NCBI GenBank assembly: GCA_044225675.1
Contig: JBGAIH010000012.1
Coordinates: forward strand, 62,001-126,000
Direction of reading: 5' to 3'
DNA length: 64,000 nucleotides
Source of the DNA: JACMQX01 sp044225675
GTDB lineage: Bacteria; Pseudomonadota; Gammaproteobacteria; Burkholderiales; Burkholderiaceae_C
The notes under the pieces were generated by a model. That model was not told the DNA's origin, ran no database searches, and saw only the letters and a program-made list of their open reading frames with translations. The number at the start of each line of letters is the position of its first letter. The first letter of the stretch is position 1. Positions 26,446 to 34,858 of this stretch are shown one piece after another. Made by a program: the position numbers and the translations under genes.

Positions 26446-29408
26446 CGAAGACGTTGGTTATTGCAGAAAAGCCCTCGGTCGCGCAGGACATCGTGCGCGC
26501 GCTGACACCCACCGCCGGCAAGTTCGAAAAGCACGAGGACCATTTCGAGAACGAGAAATACGTCGTCACCAGCGCCGTGGGCCACCTGGTGGAAATCCAG
26601 GCGCCCGAGCAGTTCGACGTCAAGCGCGGCAAGTGGAGCTTTGCCCACCTGCCGGTGATTCCGCCCTACTTCGACCTCAAGCCGGTCGACAAGACCAAGT
26701 CGCGCCTCAACGCGGTCGTCAAGCAGGCCAAGCGCAAGGACGTCACGGAACTCATCAACGCCTGTGACGCGGGACGCGAGGGCGAACTCATCTTCCGCCT
26801 GATCGAGCAGTACGCCGGCGGCGCCAAGCCGCTGGGCAAGCCGGTGCGGCGCCTCTGGCTGCAGTCCATGACGCCCCAGGCCATCCGCGACGGCTTTGCC
26901 GATCTGCGCTCCGAAAAGCAGATGCAGGGCCTGGCCAGCGCGGCGCGCTCGCGCTCGGAGGCCGACTGGCTCGTCGGCATCAATGGCACGCGCGCGCTCA
27001 CCGCCTTCAATTCGCGCGACGGCGGCTTCTTCCTCACCACCGTGGGCCGGGTGCAGACCCCGACGCTCTCGGTCGTGGTCGAGCGCGAGGAGCAGATCCG
27101 CAAGTTCGTCAGCCGCGACTACTGGGAAATCCACGCGAGCTTCCTCGCCGAGGCGGGTGAATACAGCGCCAAGTGGTTCGATCCCGGCCACAGGAAGGAT
27201 CCGGACGATGCCGAGAAAAAGGCCGACCGCGTCTGGTCGCACAAGGAGGCCCTGGCCATTGCCGAGGCGGTGCGCGGCAAGTCCGCCAGCGTCACCGAAG
27301 AGTCCAAGCCCACCACCCAGGCCTCGCCCCTGCTGTTCGACCTGACCTCGCTGCAGCGCGAGGCCAACGGCCGCTTCGGCTATTCGGCCAAGACCACGCT
27401 CCAGCTGGCGCAGAGCCTGTACGAGCGCCACAAGGCCCTGACCTACCCGCGGACCGACTCGCGCGCACTGCCCGAGGACTACCTGCCCGTGGTCAAGGAC
27501 ACGCTCAAGATGCTCGCCGGCAGCGACATGCGGCACCTGGCGCCCTTCGCGCGCCAGGCCATCGACGGCAACTACGTCAAGCCGAGCAAGCGCATCTTCG
27601 ACAACGCCAAGGTCAGCGACCACTTTGCCATCATCCCCACGCTGCAGGCGCCCAGCGGCCTGTCCGACGCCGAGCAGAAGCTCTACGACCTGGTCGTCAA
27701 GCGCTTCCTGTCGGTGTTCTTCCCGAGCGCGGAATTCATGGTGACCACGCGCATCAGCCAGGCCGTGGGCCACAGCTTCAAGACCGAGGGCAAGGTCCTG
27801 GTCAAGCCCGGCTGGCTGGCCATCTGGGGCAAGGAGGCGGCCGCCGAGATCGCCGACGCGAAGGAAGGCGACAAGGGCCAGGCGCTCGTGCCCGTCAAGC
27901 CCGGCGAGCTGGTCCGTGCCGAGACCGTCGAGCCCAAGGGCCTGAAGACCCGCCCGCCGGCGCGCTACTCCGAAGCCACGCTGCTGGGCGCGATGGAAGG
28001 CGCCGGCAAGCTGGTGGAAGACGACGAGCTGCGCGAGGCCATGCAGGAAAAAGGCCTGGGCACGCCGGCCACCCGCTCGTCCATCATCGAAGGCCTGATT
28101 GCCGAGAAGTACATGCTGCGCGAAGGCCGCGAGCTGATCCCCACGGCCAAGGCCTTTCAGCTCATGACGCTGCTGCGCGGCCTGGGCGTCGAGGAGCTGT
28201 CCAAGCCCGAGCTGACCGGCGAGTGGGAGTACAAGCTCGCGCAGATGGAGCACGGCAAGCTCTCGCGCGAGGAGTTCATGCGCGAGATCGCGCGCATGAC
28301 GGAGCACATCGTCAAGAAGGCCAAGGAGTACGACCGCGACACCGTGCCGGGCGACTACGCCACGCTGGCCACGCCATGCCCGAACTGCGGCGGCATCGTC
28401 AAGGAAAACTACCGCCGCTACACCTGCACCGGCAAGGACGGCAACTCCGAAGGCTGCGGCTTCTCGTTCGGCAAGACGCCGGCCGGCCGCACCTTCGAGG
28501 CGGCAGAAGTCGAGCAGTTCCTGCGCGACAAGAAGATCGGCCCGCTCGAGGGCTTCCGCTCCAAGGCGGGCTGGCCCTTCACCGCCGAGATCGTGCTCAA
28601 GTACAGCGACGACGACAGGAACTGGAAGCTCGAGTTCGACTTCGGTGACGACCGCGACGCGGCCGAGACCGGCGAGATCGTCGACTTCAGCGCCCAGCAG
28701 TCGCTTGGCCCCTGCCCCAAGTGCGGTGGCCGCGTGTTCGAGCATGGCAAGAACTACGTCTGCGAACGCTCGGTGCCCACGGCCCAGCAGCCCACGCCGA
28801 GCTGCGACTTCAAGACCGGGCAGATCATCCTGCAGCAGCCGGTCGTGCGCGAGCAGATGGAAAAGCTCCTGTCCACCGGCAAGACCGACCTGCTCGACAA
28901 GTTCGTGTCCATGCGCACGCGCCGCGCGTTCAAGGCCTTCCTGGCCTGGGACGCCGAGGCCGGCAAGGTGAACTTCGAGTTCGCACCGTCCAAGTTCCCG
29001 CCGCGCAAGACGGCGGCGGGGCGGGCGGGCGCGCCGGCGGTCGCTTCCGGCGGCGCGCCCGCCAAGCGGGCCGCCGGCAAGGCCGCTGCCAAAGCCGCAC
29101 CGGCCAAGAAGGCGCCGGCCAAAAAGGCCGGCGGCAAGACCGCAGGCGCGGCCAAGGCGCCGCGCAAGCCCGCCACCGGCGGCGCGGGCCTTGCGCCCAG
29201 CGCAGCGCTGGCCGCCGTCATCGGCAACAAGCCGCTGCCGCGCACGCAGGTCATCAAGAAGCTGTGGGACTACATCAAGGCCAATGGCCTGCAGGACGCC
29301 AAGGACAAGCGCGCGATCAACGCCGACGCGAAGCTCAAGCCCGTGTTCGGCAAGGACCAGGTCACGATGTTCGAGCTGGCCGGCATCGTCGGCAAGCACC
29401 TGGGCTGA
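26442..29408 (+). CDS. topB: DNA topoisomerase III with C-terminal H1-like linker and SWIB domain
   Basis: 988 residues, against about 650 for E. coli TopB. The Toprim domain has EKPS (9-12) and DAGREGE (109-115). The catalytic Tyr is Y335 in LTYPRTDSRALP. Zinc-binding Cys clusters follow (CPNCGG and TCTGKDGNSEGCG near 645-675, CPKCGG near 750). Next comes a Lys/Ala/Pro-rich linker (about 865-910) like histone H1, then a SWIB/MDM2 fold (about 915-985: LPRTQVIKKLWDYIK, VFGKDQVTMFELAGIV). It relaxes negative supercoils and decatenates DNA as a type IA enzyme. SWIB fusions to type IA topoisomerases are known in Chlamydia and some proteobacteria. The start is coupled to the preceding gene. Confidence 0.95.
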   Translation: MTKTLVIAEKPSVAQDIVRALTPTAGKFEKHEDHFENEKYVVTSAVGHLVEIQAPEQFDVKRGKWSFAHLPVIPPYFDLKPVDKTKSRLNAVVKQAKRKDVTELINACDAGREGELIFRLIEQYAGGAKPLGKPVRRLWLQSMTPQAIRDGFADLRSEKQMQGLASAARSRSEADWLVGINGTRALTAFNSRDGGFFLTTVGRVQTPTLSVVVEREEQIRKFVSRDYWEIHASFLAEAGEYSAKWFDPGHRKDPDDAEKKADRVWSHKEALAIAEAVRGKSASVTEESKPTTQASPLLFDLTSLQREANGRFGYSAKTTLQLAQSLYERHKALTYPRTDSRALPEDYLPVVKDTLKMLAGSDMRHLAPFARQAIDGNYVKPSKRIFDNAKVSDHFAIIPTLQAPSGLSDAEQKLYDLVVKRFLSVFFPSAEFMVTTRISQAVGHSFKTEGKVLVKPGWLAIWGKEAAAEIADAKEGDKGQALVPVKPGELVRAETVEPKGLKTRPPARYSEATLLGAMEGAGKLVEDDELREAMQEKGLGTPATRSSIIEGLIAEKYMLREGRELIPTAKAFQLMTLLRGLGVEELSKPELTGEWEYKLAQMEHGKLSREEFMREIARMTEHIVKKAKEYDRDTVPGDYATLATPCPNCGGIVKENYRRYTCTGKDGNSEGCGFSFGKTPAGRTFEAAEVEQFLRDKKIGPLEGFRSKAGWPFTAEIVLKYSDDDRNWKLEFDFGDDRDAAETGEIVDFSAQQSLGPCPKCGGRVFEHGKNYVCERSVPTAQQPTPSCDFKTGQIILQQPVVREQMEKLLSTGKTDLLDKFVSMRTRRAFKAFLAWDAEAGKVNFEFAPSKFPPRKTAAGRAGAPAVASGGAPAKRAAGKAAAKAAPAKKAPAKKAGGKTAGAAKAPRKPATGGAGLAPSAALAAVIGNKPLPRTQVIKKLWDYIKANGLQDAKDKRAINADAKLKPVFGKDQVTMFELAGIVGKHLG

Positions 29409-29441
29409 GCCGCAGGCACAAGGCTGCGCCGCCCCCTCGCC

Positions 29442-30260
29442 TCAGCGTTTCTCGCCGCGCGACAGCAGCTGCGTGGCGGCCAGCAGCACGGTCGTCACCA
29501 CGATGATGAGCGTGGAGATCGCGGCAATCGTCGGGTCCACCTGGTCGCGCAGCGCGTTGAACATGTTGCGCGTCAGGGTGGAGTTGTCGCCTCCGGATAC
29601 GAACAGCGACACGATGATCTCGTCGAACGAGGTCAGGAAGGCCAGCACCGCGCCCGTGAGCACCGAAAAGCGGATCTGCGGCAGCGTGATCTGCAAAAAA
29701 GCCTGGGTGCGCGAGGCGCCCAGGCTGCACGCCACCCGCTCCTGGTTCAGGTCGAAGGACTTGAGCGCCGAGCTGACCACCATCATCACCACCGGTACGG
29801 CCAGCATGCTGTGCGCGAGCACCAGGCCGGGCAATGTGTTGACCAGCTTGAGCCGCACGAAGGCATAGAACACGCCGGTGCCCACGAGAATCACCGGCAC
29901 CACCATCGGCGCCAGCAGCACCATCGTCAGCAGGCCCGCATGGCGCAGCCGCGACACGTGCAGGCCATAGGCCGCCAGCGTGCCCAGCGGCGTGGCCACC
30001 AGGGCCGTGAGAACGCCGGCCTTGAGCGAGGTGGCCGTGGCCTGCATCCACGACACCGAGCCGAAGTAGCTCTGGTACCAGCGCAGCGACCACTGGCGCG
30101 GCGGAAACTCCAGATACTGCGAGGCCGAGAAGCTCATCGGGATCACCAGCAGCGTGGGCATCACGAGGAACACCAGCACGAGCACGCCGACGACGTACAG
30201 CCACAGCCGTGCGCCATGGGTCACCTGGGTTTCGGTGGCGGGGCGGCGCAGCCAGCTCAC
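29442..30260 (-). CDS. ABC transporter permease, PotC-like
   Basis: 272 residues from GTG 30260, which overlaps the stop of the upstream permease as GTGA. It has six hydrophobic helices and the EAA-type cytoplasmic loop (ERVACSLGASRTQAFLQITLPQIR). It belongs to the spermidine/putrescine-type permease family (PotC/YdcV), with LAFLTSFDEIIVSLFV at the typical place. Its partner is truncated and no ATPase or binding protein is adjacent, so the transporter may be non-functional or completed by genes elsewhere. Confidence 0.85.
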   Translation of the reverse strand: MSWLRRPATETQVTHGARLWLYVVGVLVLVFLVMPTLLVIPMSFSASQYLEFPPRQWSLRWYQSYFGSVSWMQATATSLKAGVLTALVATPLGTLAAYGLHVSRLRHAGLLTMVLLAPMVVPVILVGTGVFYAFVRLKLVNTLPGLVLAHSMLAVPVVMMVVSSALKSFDLNQERVACSLGASRTQAFLQITLPQIRFSVLTGAVLAFLTSFDEIIVSLFVSGGDNSTLTRNMFNALRDQVDPTIAAISTLIIVVTTVLLAATQLLSRGEKR

Positions 30261-30880
30261 GGCGCCTCCCGGCTGCGCAGCACATCGTCCATGCGCACGA
30301 GGCGCGAGGCTGCGGCCACCAGCGCGAAGGTCATCACCAGCAGCACCACGCCCAGCGCGCTGGCCGCACCCCAGTTGAAGAAGATCTCGATGTCGTTGGC
30401 GATCCGGCTGGACACCATGATGACCTTTCCGCCGCCGAGAACGGCCGGCGTGACGTAGAACCCCAGGCACAGGATGAACACGATCAGGCAGCCCGAGGCC
30501 AGCCCCGGCAGCGACAGCGGCACGAACACCTTCCAGAACGCGCGCGCCGGGCTCGCGCCGAGGTTGGCGGCCGCCTTCATGTAGTCGCGGTCGATGCCGC
30601 GCATCGTCGCGTACAGCGGCAGCACCAGGAAGGGCAGCATCACGTGCACCGTGCCGATCAGCGTGCCGGTCATGTTGTGCGCCAGCGCCAGCGGCTCGCT
30701 CCACAGGCCCAGCTCCATGCCCCAGCGGTTGATCAGGCCGCCGCGCTGCAGCAGCACCAGCCAGGCATAGGTGCGCACCGGCAGCGACGTCCACAGCGGC
30801 AACAGCACCGCGATCATGCACAGGTTGGCCGCGCGGCGCGGCAGCCCGGACAGGAAGTACGCGAGCGGATAGCCCAGCAC
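30257..30880 (-). pseudogene. ABC transporter permease, PotB-like, N-terminally truncated
   Basis: 207 residues if read from GTG 30880; the family is about 280-300. The retained part begins in the first core helix (LGYPLAYFLSGLPRR) and includes the EAA loop (AAANLGASPARAFWKVFVPL) and the remaining helices. The missing 5' part would lie where the Bug receptor gene now ends (stop 30900-30902). In this frame there is a stop at 30926-30928 and no ATG, GTG or TTG between it and 30880. The break thus coincides with the end of the receptor-hydrolase-dioxygenase cassette, which suggests an insertion or deletion junction. A residual product may be made, but it lacks the first transmembrane part. Confidence 0.65.
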
Positions 30881-30899
30881 GACGCCTGCGCTGCTGACC

Positions 30900-31874
30900 T
30901 CACTCCACCTTGATGTTCCGCTCCTTCACGAGCTTGCCCCAGCGCGCCGTCTCTTGCGCGAGGAAGCGTCGGAATTCCTCGGGTGTGCCGCCGCCGGCAT
31001 TGGCGCCGATGGCTTCGAGCTTGGGCTCGAGCTGGGGCGAGCGCACGGCCCAGGTGATGTCGGCTGCGATCTGCTGCACGACTTCGGGCGGCGTGCCGCC
31101 GGTCGCGAAGATGCCGTACCAGGCCGAGGCCTCATAGCCCGGCAGGCCCTGCTCGGCCACGGTGGGCACGTTGGGCAGCCACGGCAGGCGCTTGGCGGAC
31201 GTGACGCCCAGCGGAACGACGCGGCCGGCCTTGATGTGCTGGAGCACGCCGTTGTCGAACATGATCTGGACGCGGCCCGACAGCAGGTCCTGGTGCGCCG
31301 GCGCGCTGCCCTTGTAGGGGATGTGGGTGAGCTGCGCGCCCGCCATGCTGGAGAACATCTCGCCCGACAGGTGGGTCGATGTGGCCAGACCGGTGGAGGC
31401 GAAGGAGATCGAGCCGGGATTGGCGCGCGCCTTGGCGATCAGCTCGGGCACGTTCTTCACGCCAACGTCGGGCGCGGCGACCAGCACGTTGGCGATGGTG
31501 GTGAGCACGGTGACCGGCGCGAGGTCGCGCGCCGAGTCGTAGGGCAGCCGGTCCATGAGAATGGGATTGAGCGCGAACGGCATGGCCGTGAGCAGCAGGG
31601 TGTGGCCATCGGGCGCGGCTTTGGCGACCATGTCAGTCGCGATGACGGTGTTGCCGCCAGGCTTGTTGTCGACGATGACGGGCTGCTTCCAGCGCTCTGA
31701 CAGCTTCTGGCCGACAAAGCGGGCCTGCGTGTCAGTGGCGCCGCCGGGCGGGTAGGCCACGATGATGCGGACCGGCTTGGTGGGCCATTTGGGCGCCTGC
31801 GCCTGGGCCATGGGGCTGGCCAGCAGGGTCATCGCCACCGCGGCGGCAACGAGGGTTCGTCGGGTAATGTGCAT
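30900..31874 (-). CDS. Bug-family tripartite tricarboxylate receptor
   Basis: 324 residues from ATG 31874. Signal peptide MHITRRTLVAAAVAMTLLAS...AQA, then KWPTKPVRIIVAYPPGGATD, the PPGG ligand-loop signature of Bug/TctC proteins. Further signatures are PYDSARDLAPVT, GLATSTHLSGEM and HIPYKGSAPAHQDLL. It binds a small acid in the periplasm; Bug proteins often lack a dedicated permease and may act as sensors. Its start lies inside the 3' end of the hydrolase gene (46-base overlap), so they are one operon with the dioxygenase. Confidence 0.92.
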   Translation of the reverse strand: MHITRRTLVAAAVAMTLLASPMAQAQAPKWPTKPVRIIVAYPPGGATDTQARFVGQKLSERWKQPVIVDNKPGGNTVIATDMVAKAAPDGHTLLLTAMPFALNPILMDRLPYDSARDLAPVTVLTTIANVLVAAPDVGVKNVPELIAKARANPGSISFASTGLATSTHLSGEMFSSMAGAQLTHIPYKGSAPAHQDLLSGRVQIMFDNGVLQHIKAGRVVPLGVTSAKRLPWLPNVPTVAEQGLPGYEASAWYGIFATGGTPPEVVQQIAADITWAVRSPQLEPKLEAIGANAGGGTPEEFRRFLAQETARWGKLVKERNIKVE

Positions 31875-32905
31875 GCTTGTCTCTCTTTTGCTGGGATGGA
31901 AATCGTTCTGGTGGGGGATGAAGGCTGGCCCGGATGCCGGCCTGCCAGCCATTCGCTGATCGGCTGGCACCAGGCCTGCGGGTCGAGCAGAAGCGACTGG
32001 TGGCCGTAACGCGAGGGCACCACGGCGGCATGGGGCGGCAGGGGCTCGGGCGGAGGAAACAGCGCGTCCGACGCGGCATAGAGCAGCGTCGTGTCGGGCG
32101 GGCATTCGTCGAGTCCAAAGCCGATGGCCGCTGCCCGCAGGCGCCACAGGGCTGCGGCGCTGAACTGGCGCGACCAGTCGCGCACGGTGTCGAGTTCGCG
32201 ACCGGCGGCCGCGTCGCCCCGGTCCGCCGCCCATTCGCGCAGGCCGGCGCGCATGAGCGTGCCGACGCGAAAGGCATAGCGGCTGTCGGCCGTGTGCAAC
32301 GCCCGCAGAGCCGGCAGTTCGTCGGCGCTGCCGCGTCCCCGCAGTGCAGTGCACAGGCCGAGGACGCGCGCGACGCGGTGCGGGAAGTCGGCCTTGAGCT
32401 GCAGCGCCACGTAGCCGCCGAAGGAGTAGCCGATCACGCCGGCCAGGCAGTCCACGCCCAGCTGTTCGAGCAGCGCGTCGATGGCTTGCGCCATGTTGCG
32501 GACCGATGCGTGCGATTCGTCGCGGCCTTCCCATTCGGAGCCGTAGGCGGAGCCGGGCAGGTTGACGGTGATCACCTGGGCATGGTCGGTGTCGAGCACA
32601 CGGCCGGGGCCCGCCCAGGCGGCGGCCCAGCCCGCATCGGCCGCGGCGGTTTCGGGGGGCATCCCGTTCGGCCTTGCACCCGATGCCGGTGCCGACGCAC
32701 GTGCCGGTGCCAGAGCGAAATGGCTACCGGTGTAACCATGCAGCAGCAACCACGCCGGTGCGTCACGCGGGCCGGTGAGGGTGTAGGCCAGGCGCAGGGC
32801 GACGACCTGCCCGTCCGCGAGCCGGAAGTCGTCCAGCCGGGTCGAGGCAGGCAACGCGCCGCGGCCCCGATCGGGCGCGGTGGCGTTGCATGGAAGATCG
32901 CTCAC
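31829..32905 (-). CDS. Alpha/beta-fold hydrolase (MetX-like)
   Basis: 358 residues from GTG 32905. The alpha/beta hydrolase pattern is present: oxyanion region WLLLHGYTGSHF, nucleophile elbow GYSFGGY (Ser in GxSxG-like context), acid in AASDALF and His in SRYGHQSLLLDP. The overall layout, with a long insert and VITVNLPGSAYGSE, resembles homoserine O-acetyltransferase-like hydrolases, but the substrate is unknown. It lies 12 bases after the dioxygenase gene and overlaps the receptor gene by 46 bases, so it probably acts on the compound imported or oxidised by its neighbours. Confidence 0.82.
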   Translation of the reverse strand: MSDLPCNATAPDRGRGALPASTRLDDFRLADGQVVALRLAYTLTGPRDAPAWLLLHGYTGSHFALAPARASAPASGARPNGMPPETAAADAGWAAAWAGPGRVLDTDHAQVITVNLPGSAYGSEWEGRDESHASVRNMAQAIDALLEQLGVDCLAGVIGYSFGGYVALQLKADFPHRVARVLGLCTALRGRGSADELPALRALHTADSRYAFRVGTLMRAGLREWAADRGDAAAGRELDTVRDWSRQFSAAALWRLRAAAIGFGLDECPPDTTLLYAASDALFPPPEPLPPHAAVVPSRYGHQSLLLDPQAWCQPISEWLAGRHPGQPSSPTRTISIPAKERQACTLPDEPSLPPRWR

Positions 32906-32917
32906 GCGGCCCGGTCC

Positions 32918-33763
32918 TCAGACGGGTCGCTCACCGCGCACCGTGGTGCGGTAGAGCGATCGGTACTGGCCGGCAGGCAGGTCACGCGTCGTGGCGCTGT
33001 GCATGGTGGAGCGGTTGTCCCACATCACCACATCGCCAGGGCTCCAGCGGAAGTCGAAGCGGAACTGCGGCTGAACGGTGTGTTCGAACAGGAAGTTCAG
33101 GATGCGGTCGCTTTCCTCTGCCGGCAGGCCGATGATTTCGGCCGTCATGCCGGGATGGGCAAAGATGGCCTTGCGGCCCGTGTCGGGATTGGTGCGCACC
33201 AGCGGGTGGATCACGTCCGGCGTCTGGGCCTTCTGCTCGGCGGTCAGCTCCACGCGCGTGCCCTGCTCCTGCGCGGTCTGCCGGCGGCGATAGCGGTGCA
33301 CGGCCTGCAGGCCGTCAAGCCGCTGCTTCCACTCGGGCGAGAGCGCCTCGTAGGCGGCTTCCATGTCGGCGAACAGGGTGTCGCCGCCTTCCGGCGGGAT
33401 CTCGAGCGCATTGAGGATGGTGGCCTTGGCAGGGTACTCCTGAAAGGCGAGATCGGAGTGCCAGTAGGAGCCGCCGTCGGCGATGCCCATCGGCTGGCCG
33501 TCCACCACGCGGTTGGACAGGCGGAAGATCTCCGGATGCTCGGGATGGTTGTACTGCGACAGCACGTGCACTTCCAGCGGTCCGAAGCGCCGGCTGAACG
33601 CGATCTGCGCGGCAGCAGGCAGCGACTGGTTCCTGAAGCAGATGAGCTTGTGATCGACGAAGAGGCGGTGGATGTGGTCGAACTCGTCCTGCGAGAGTTC
33701 GCGCGCGAGATCGACGCCGCTGATGGCGGCACCGAAACGCGGGGAAAGCGGGGAGACCTGCAT
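32918..33763 (-). CDS. TauD/TfdA-family Fe(II)/2-oxoglutarate dioxygenase
   Basis: 281 residues from ATG 33763. The iron-binding facial triad is visible as H102-x-D104 (SYWHSDLAF) and H255 (STMHSATTRD), with the 2-oxoglutarate Arg in the following YRSLYRTTVRGER. The length matches TauD and TfdA. It hydroxylates an organic substrate, perhaps a sulfonate, an aryloxyacid or a related acid, using O2 and 2-oxoglutarate. It is the first gene of a minus-strand operon with the hydrolase and Bug receptor, and is divergent from an IclR regulator with a palindromic operator between. Confidence 0.92.
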   Translation of the reverse strand: MQVSPLSPRFGAAISGVDLARELSQDEFDHIHRLFVDHKLICFRNQSLPAAAQIAFSRRFGPLEVHVLSQYNHPEHPEIFRLSNRVVDGQPMGIADGGSYWHSDLAFQEYPAKATILNALEIPPEGGDTLFADMEAAYEALSPEWKQRLDGLQAVHRYRRRQTAQEQGTRVELTAEQKAQTPDVIHPLVRTNPDTGRKAIFAHPGMTAEIIGLPAEESDRILNFLFEHTVQPQFRFDFRWSPGDVVMWDNRSTMHSATTRDLPAGQYRSLYRTTVRGERPV

Positions 33764-33788
33764 GTGTGAGAATCCTTGATCGACGTTC

Positions 33789-33808
33789 TGGCGAACAAAT
33801 GTTCGCCA
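33789..33808. promoter_or_regulatory. Perfect 20-bp palindromic operator (IclR site)
   Basis: TGGCGAACAAATGTTCGCCA has two 9-base arms (TGGCGAACA / TGTTCGCCA) separated by AA. It sits 25 bases before the dioxygenase start and 78 before the iclR-type start. A half-site TGGCGAAC recurs at about 34738, after the regulator gene. Confidence 0.7.
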
Positions 33809-33886
33809 ATTAATGTATCGGCTTTGAGATAGGCTGTCAAACGACGCCCGTAGGGCGAAGAACCCCTGGAGCCCCCTGGAGAACCC

Positions 33887-34699
33887 ATGCCACGCAAGAA
33901 GGCAGACCTGACGACCGACACGGCGGATGCCGCCGAAGGCAAACGCGAATTCCTGGATGCTCTGGCCAACGGCCTGCAGCTGATGAGTGCCTTCAACGAA
34001 GACCTGCGGACCGTGACCATCCAGTCCGCCGCCGAACTGCTGGGCGTGACGCGGCCGGCCTCGCGCCGGATCCTGCTGACGCTGGCCGAGCTGGGGTATC
34101 TGCAGCAGCGCGACCGCTTCTTCTGCCTCGCACCCAAGGCGATCGACCTGGGTTACCGCTACTTCCGCTCGCTGGGCCTGGCCGCTGCCGTGCGGCCGCA
34201 CCTGCAGGCACTGTCGCGCGAGCTGGACGTGGGTGCGGCGCTGGGCGTGCTTGCGGGCACCGATGTGCTGTTCATCGAACGTGTCGAAGCCACGCGGCTG
34301 ATCAAGCTCGACCTGCGCGCGGGCGACCGGCTGCCGGCCCATGCGCATTCGCTGGGCCGCGTGCTGCTCGCGCATCTGCCGCCCGAGGAGCTGGAGCTTC
34401 ATCTGCCGGCCGGGCCGATCCACCGGATCTCGCAGCGCACGGTCACCGAGCGCAAGGCGCTGATGACGGAGCTGGCCCGCGTGAAGGAGCGCGGCTGGAG
34501 CTTCGTCAACTCGGAGCTCGTGGCCGGTCTCTTCGGCGTGGCCATCGCGCTGCCGAGCGCCTCGGGGCGCGCCACCGTGGGGCTGAACGTCACCTCGATC
34601 GGCGAGCCCTGGACCCTGGCCCATGTGCAGGAGCGCATCGTTCCCTCGTTGCGCGCCTGCGCCGAGGAGATGCGGCCCATCACCGATTCGATGAGTTGA
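33887..34699 (+). CDS. IclR-family transcriptional regulator (PcaR/PobR-like)
   Basis: 270 residues. The N-terminal winged HTH has ALANGLQLMSAF, TIQSAAELLGVTRPASRRILLTLAELGYL. The C-terminal IclR effector domain has RVEATRLIKLDLRAGDRLPAHAHSLGRVLLA, FVNSELVAGLFGVAIALP and TVGLNVTSI. This form is close to the PcaR/PobR group that controls aromatic-acid pathways. It is divergent from the dioxygenase operon and most likely binds the palindrome at 33789, controlling both itself and that operon. Confidence 0.9.
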   Translation: MPRKKADLTTDTADAAEGKREFLDALANGLQLMSAFNEDLRTVTIQSAAELLGVTRPASRRILLTLAELGYLQQRDRFFCLAPKAIDLGYRYFRSLGLAAAVRPHLQALSRELDVGAALGVLAGTDVLFIERVEATRLIKLDLRAGDRLPAHAHSLGRVLLAHLPPEELELHLPAGPIHRISQRTVTERKALMTELARVKERGWSFVNSELVAGLFGVAIALPSASGRATVGLNVTSIGEPWTLAHVQERIVPSLRACAEEMRPITDSMS

Positions 34700-34858
34700 G
34701 AGCCGGCATATGCACCTCCACCTACGCCCACCCACGTCTGGCGAACTTTCGATTGAGCCCGAAGAAACTACAACGTAAAGATTCGTAACCGCCGCTCGCG
34801 CACTCATGCGCCAGCGTGGCGCCGCTCCTATGATCGATGGCTCACGAGGAGACGATCG

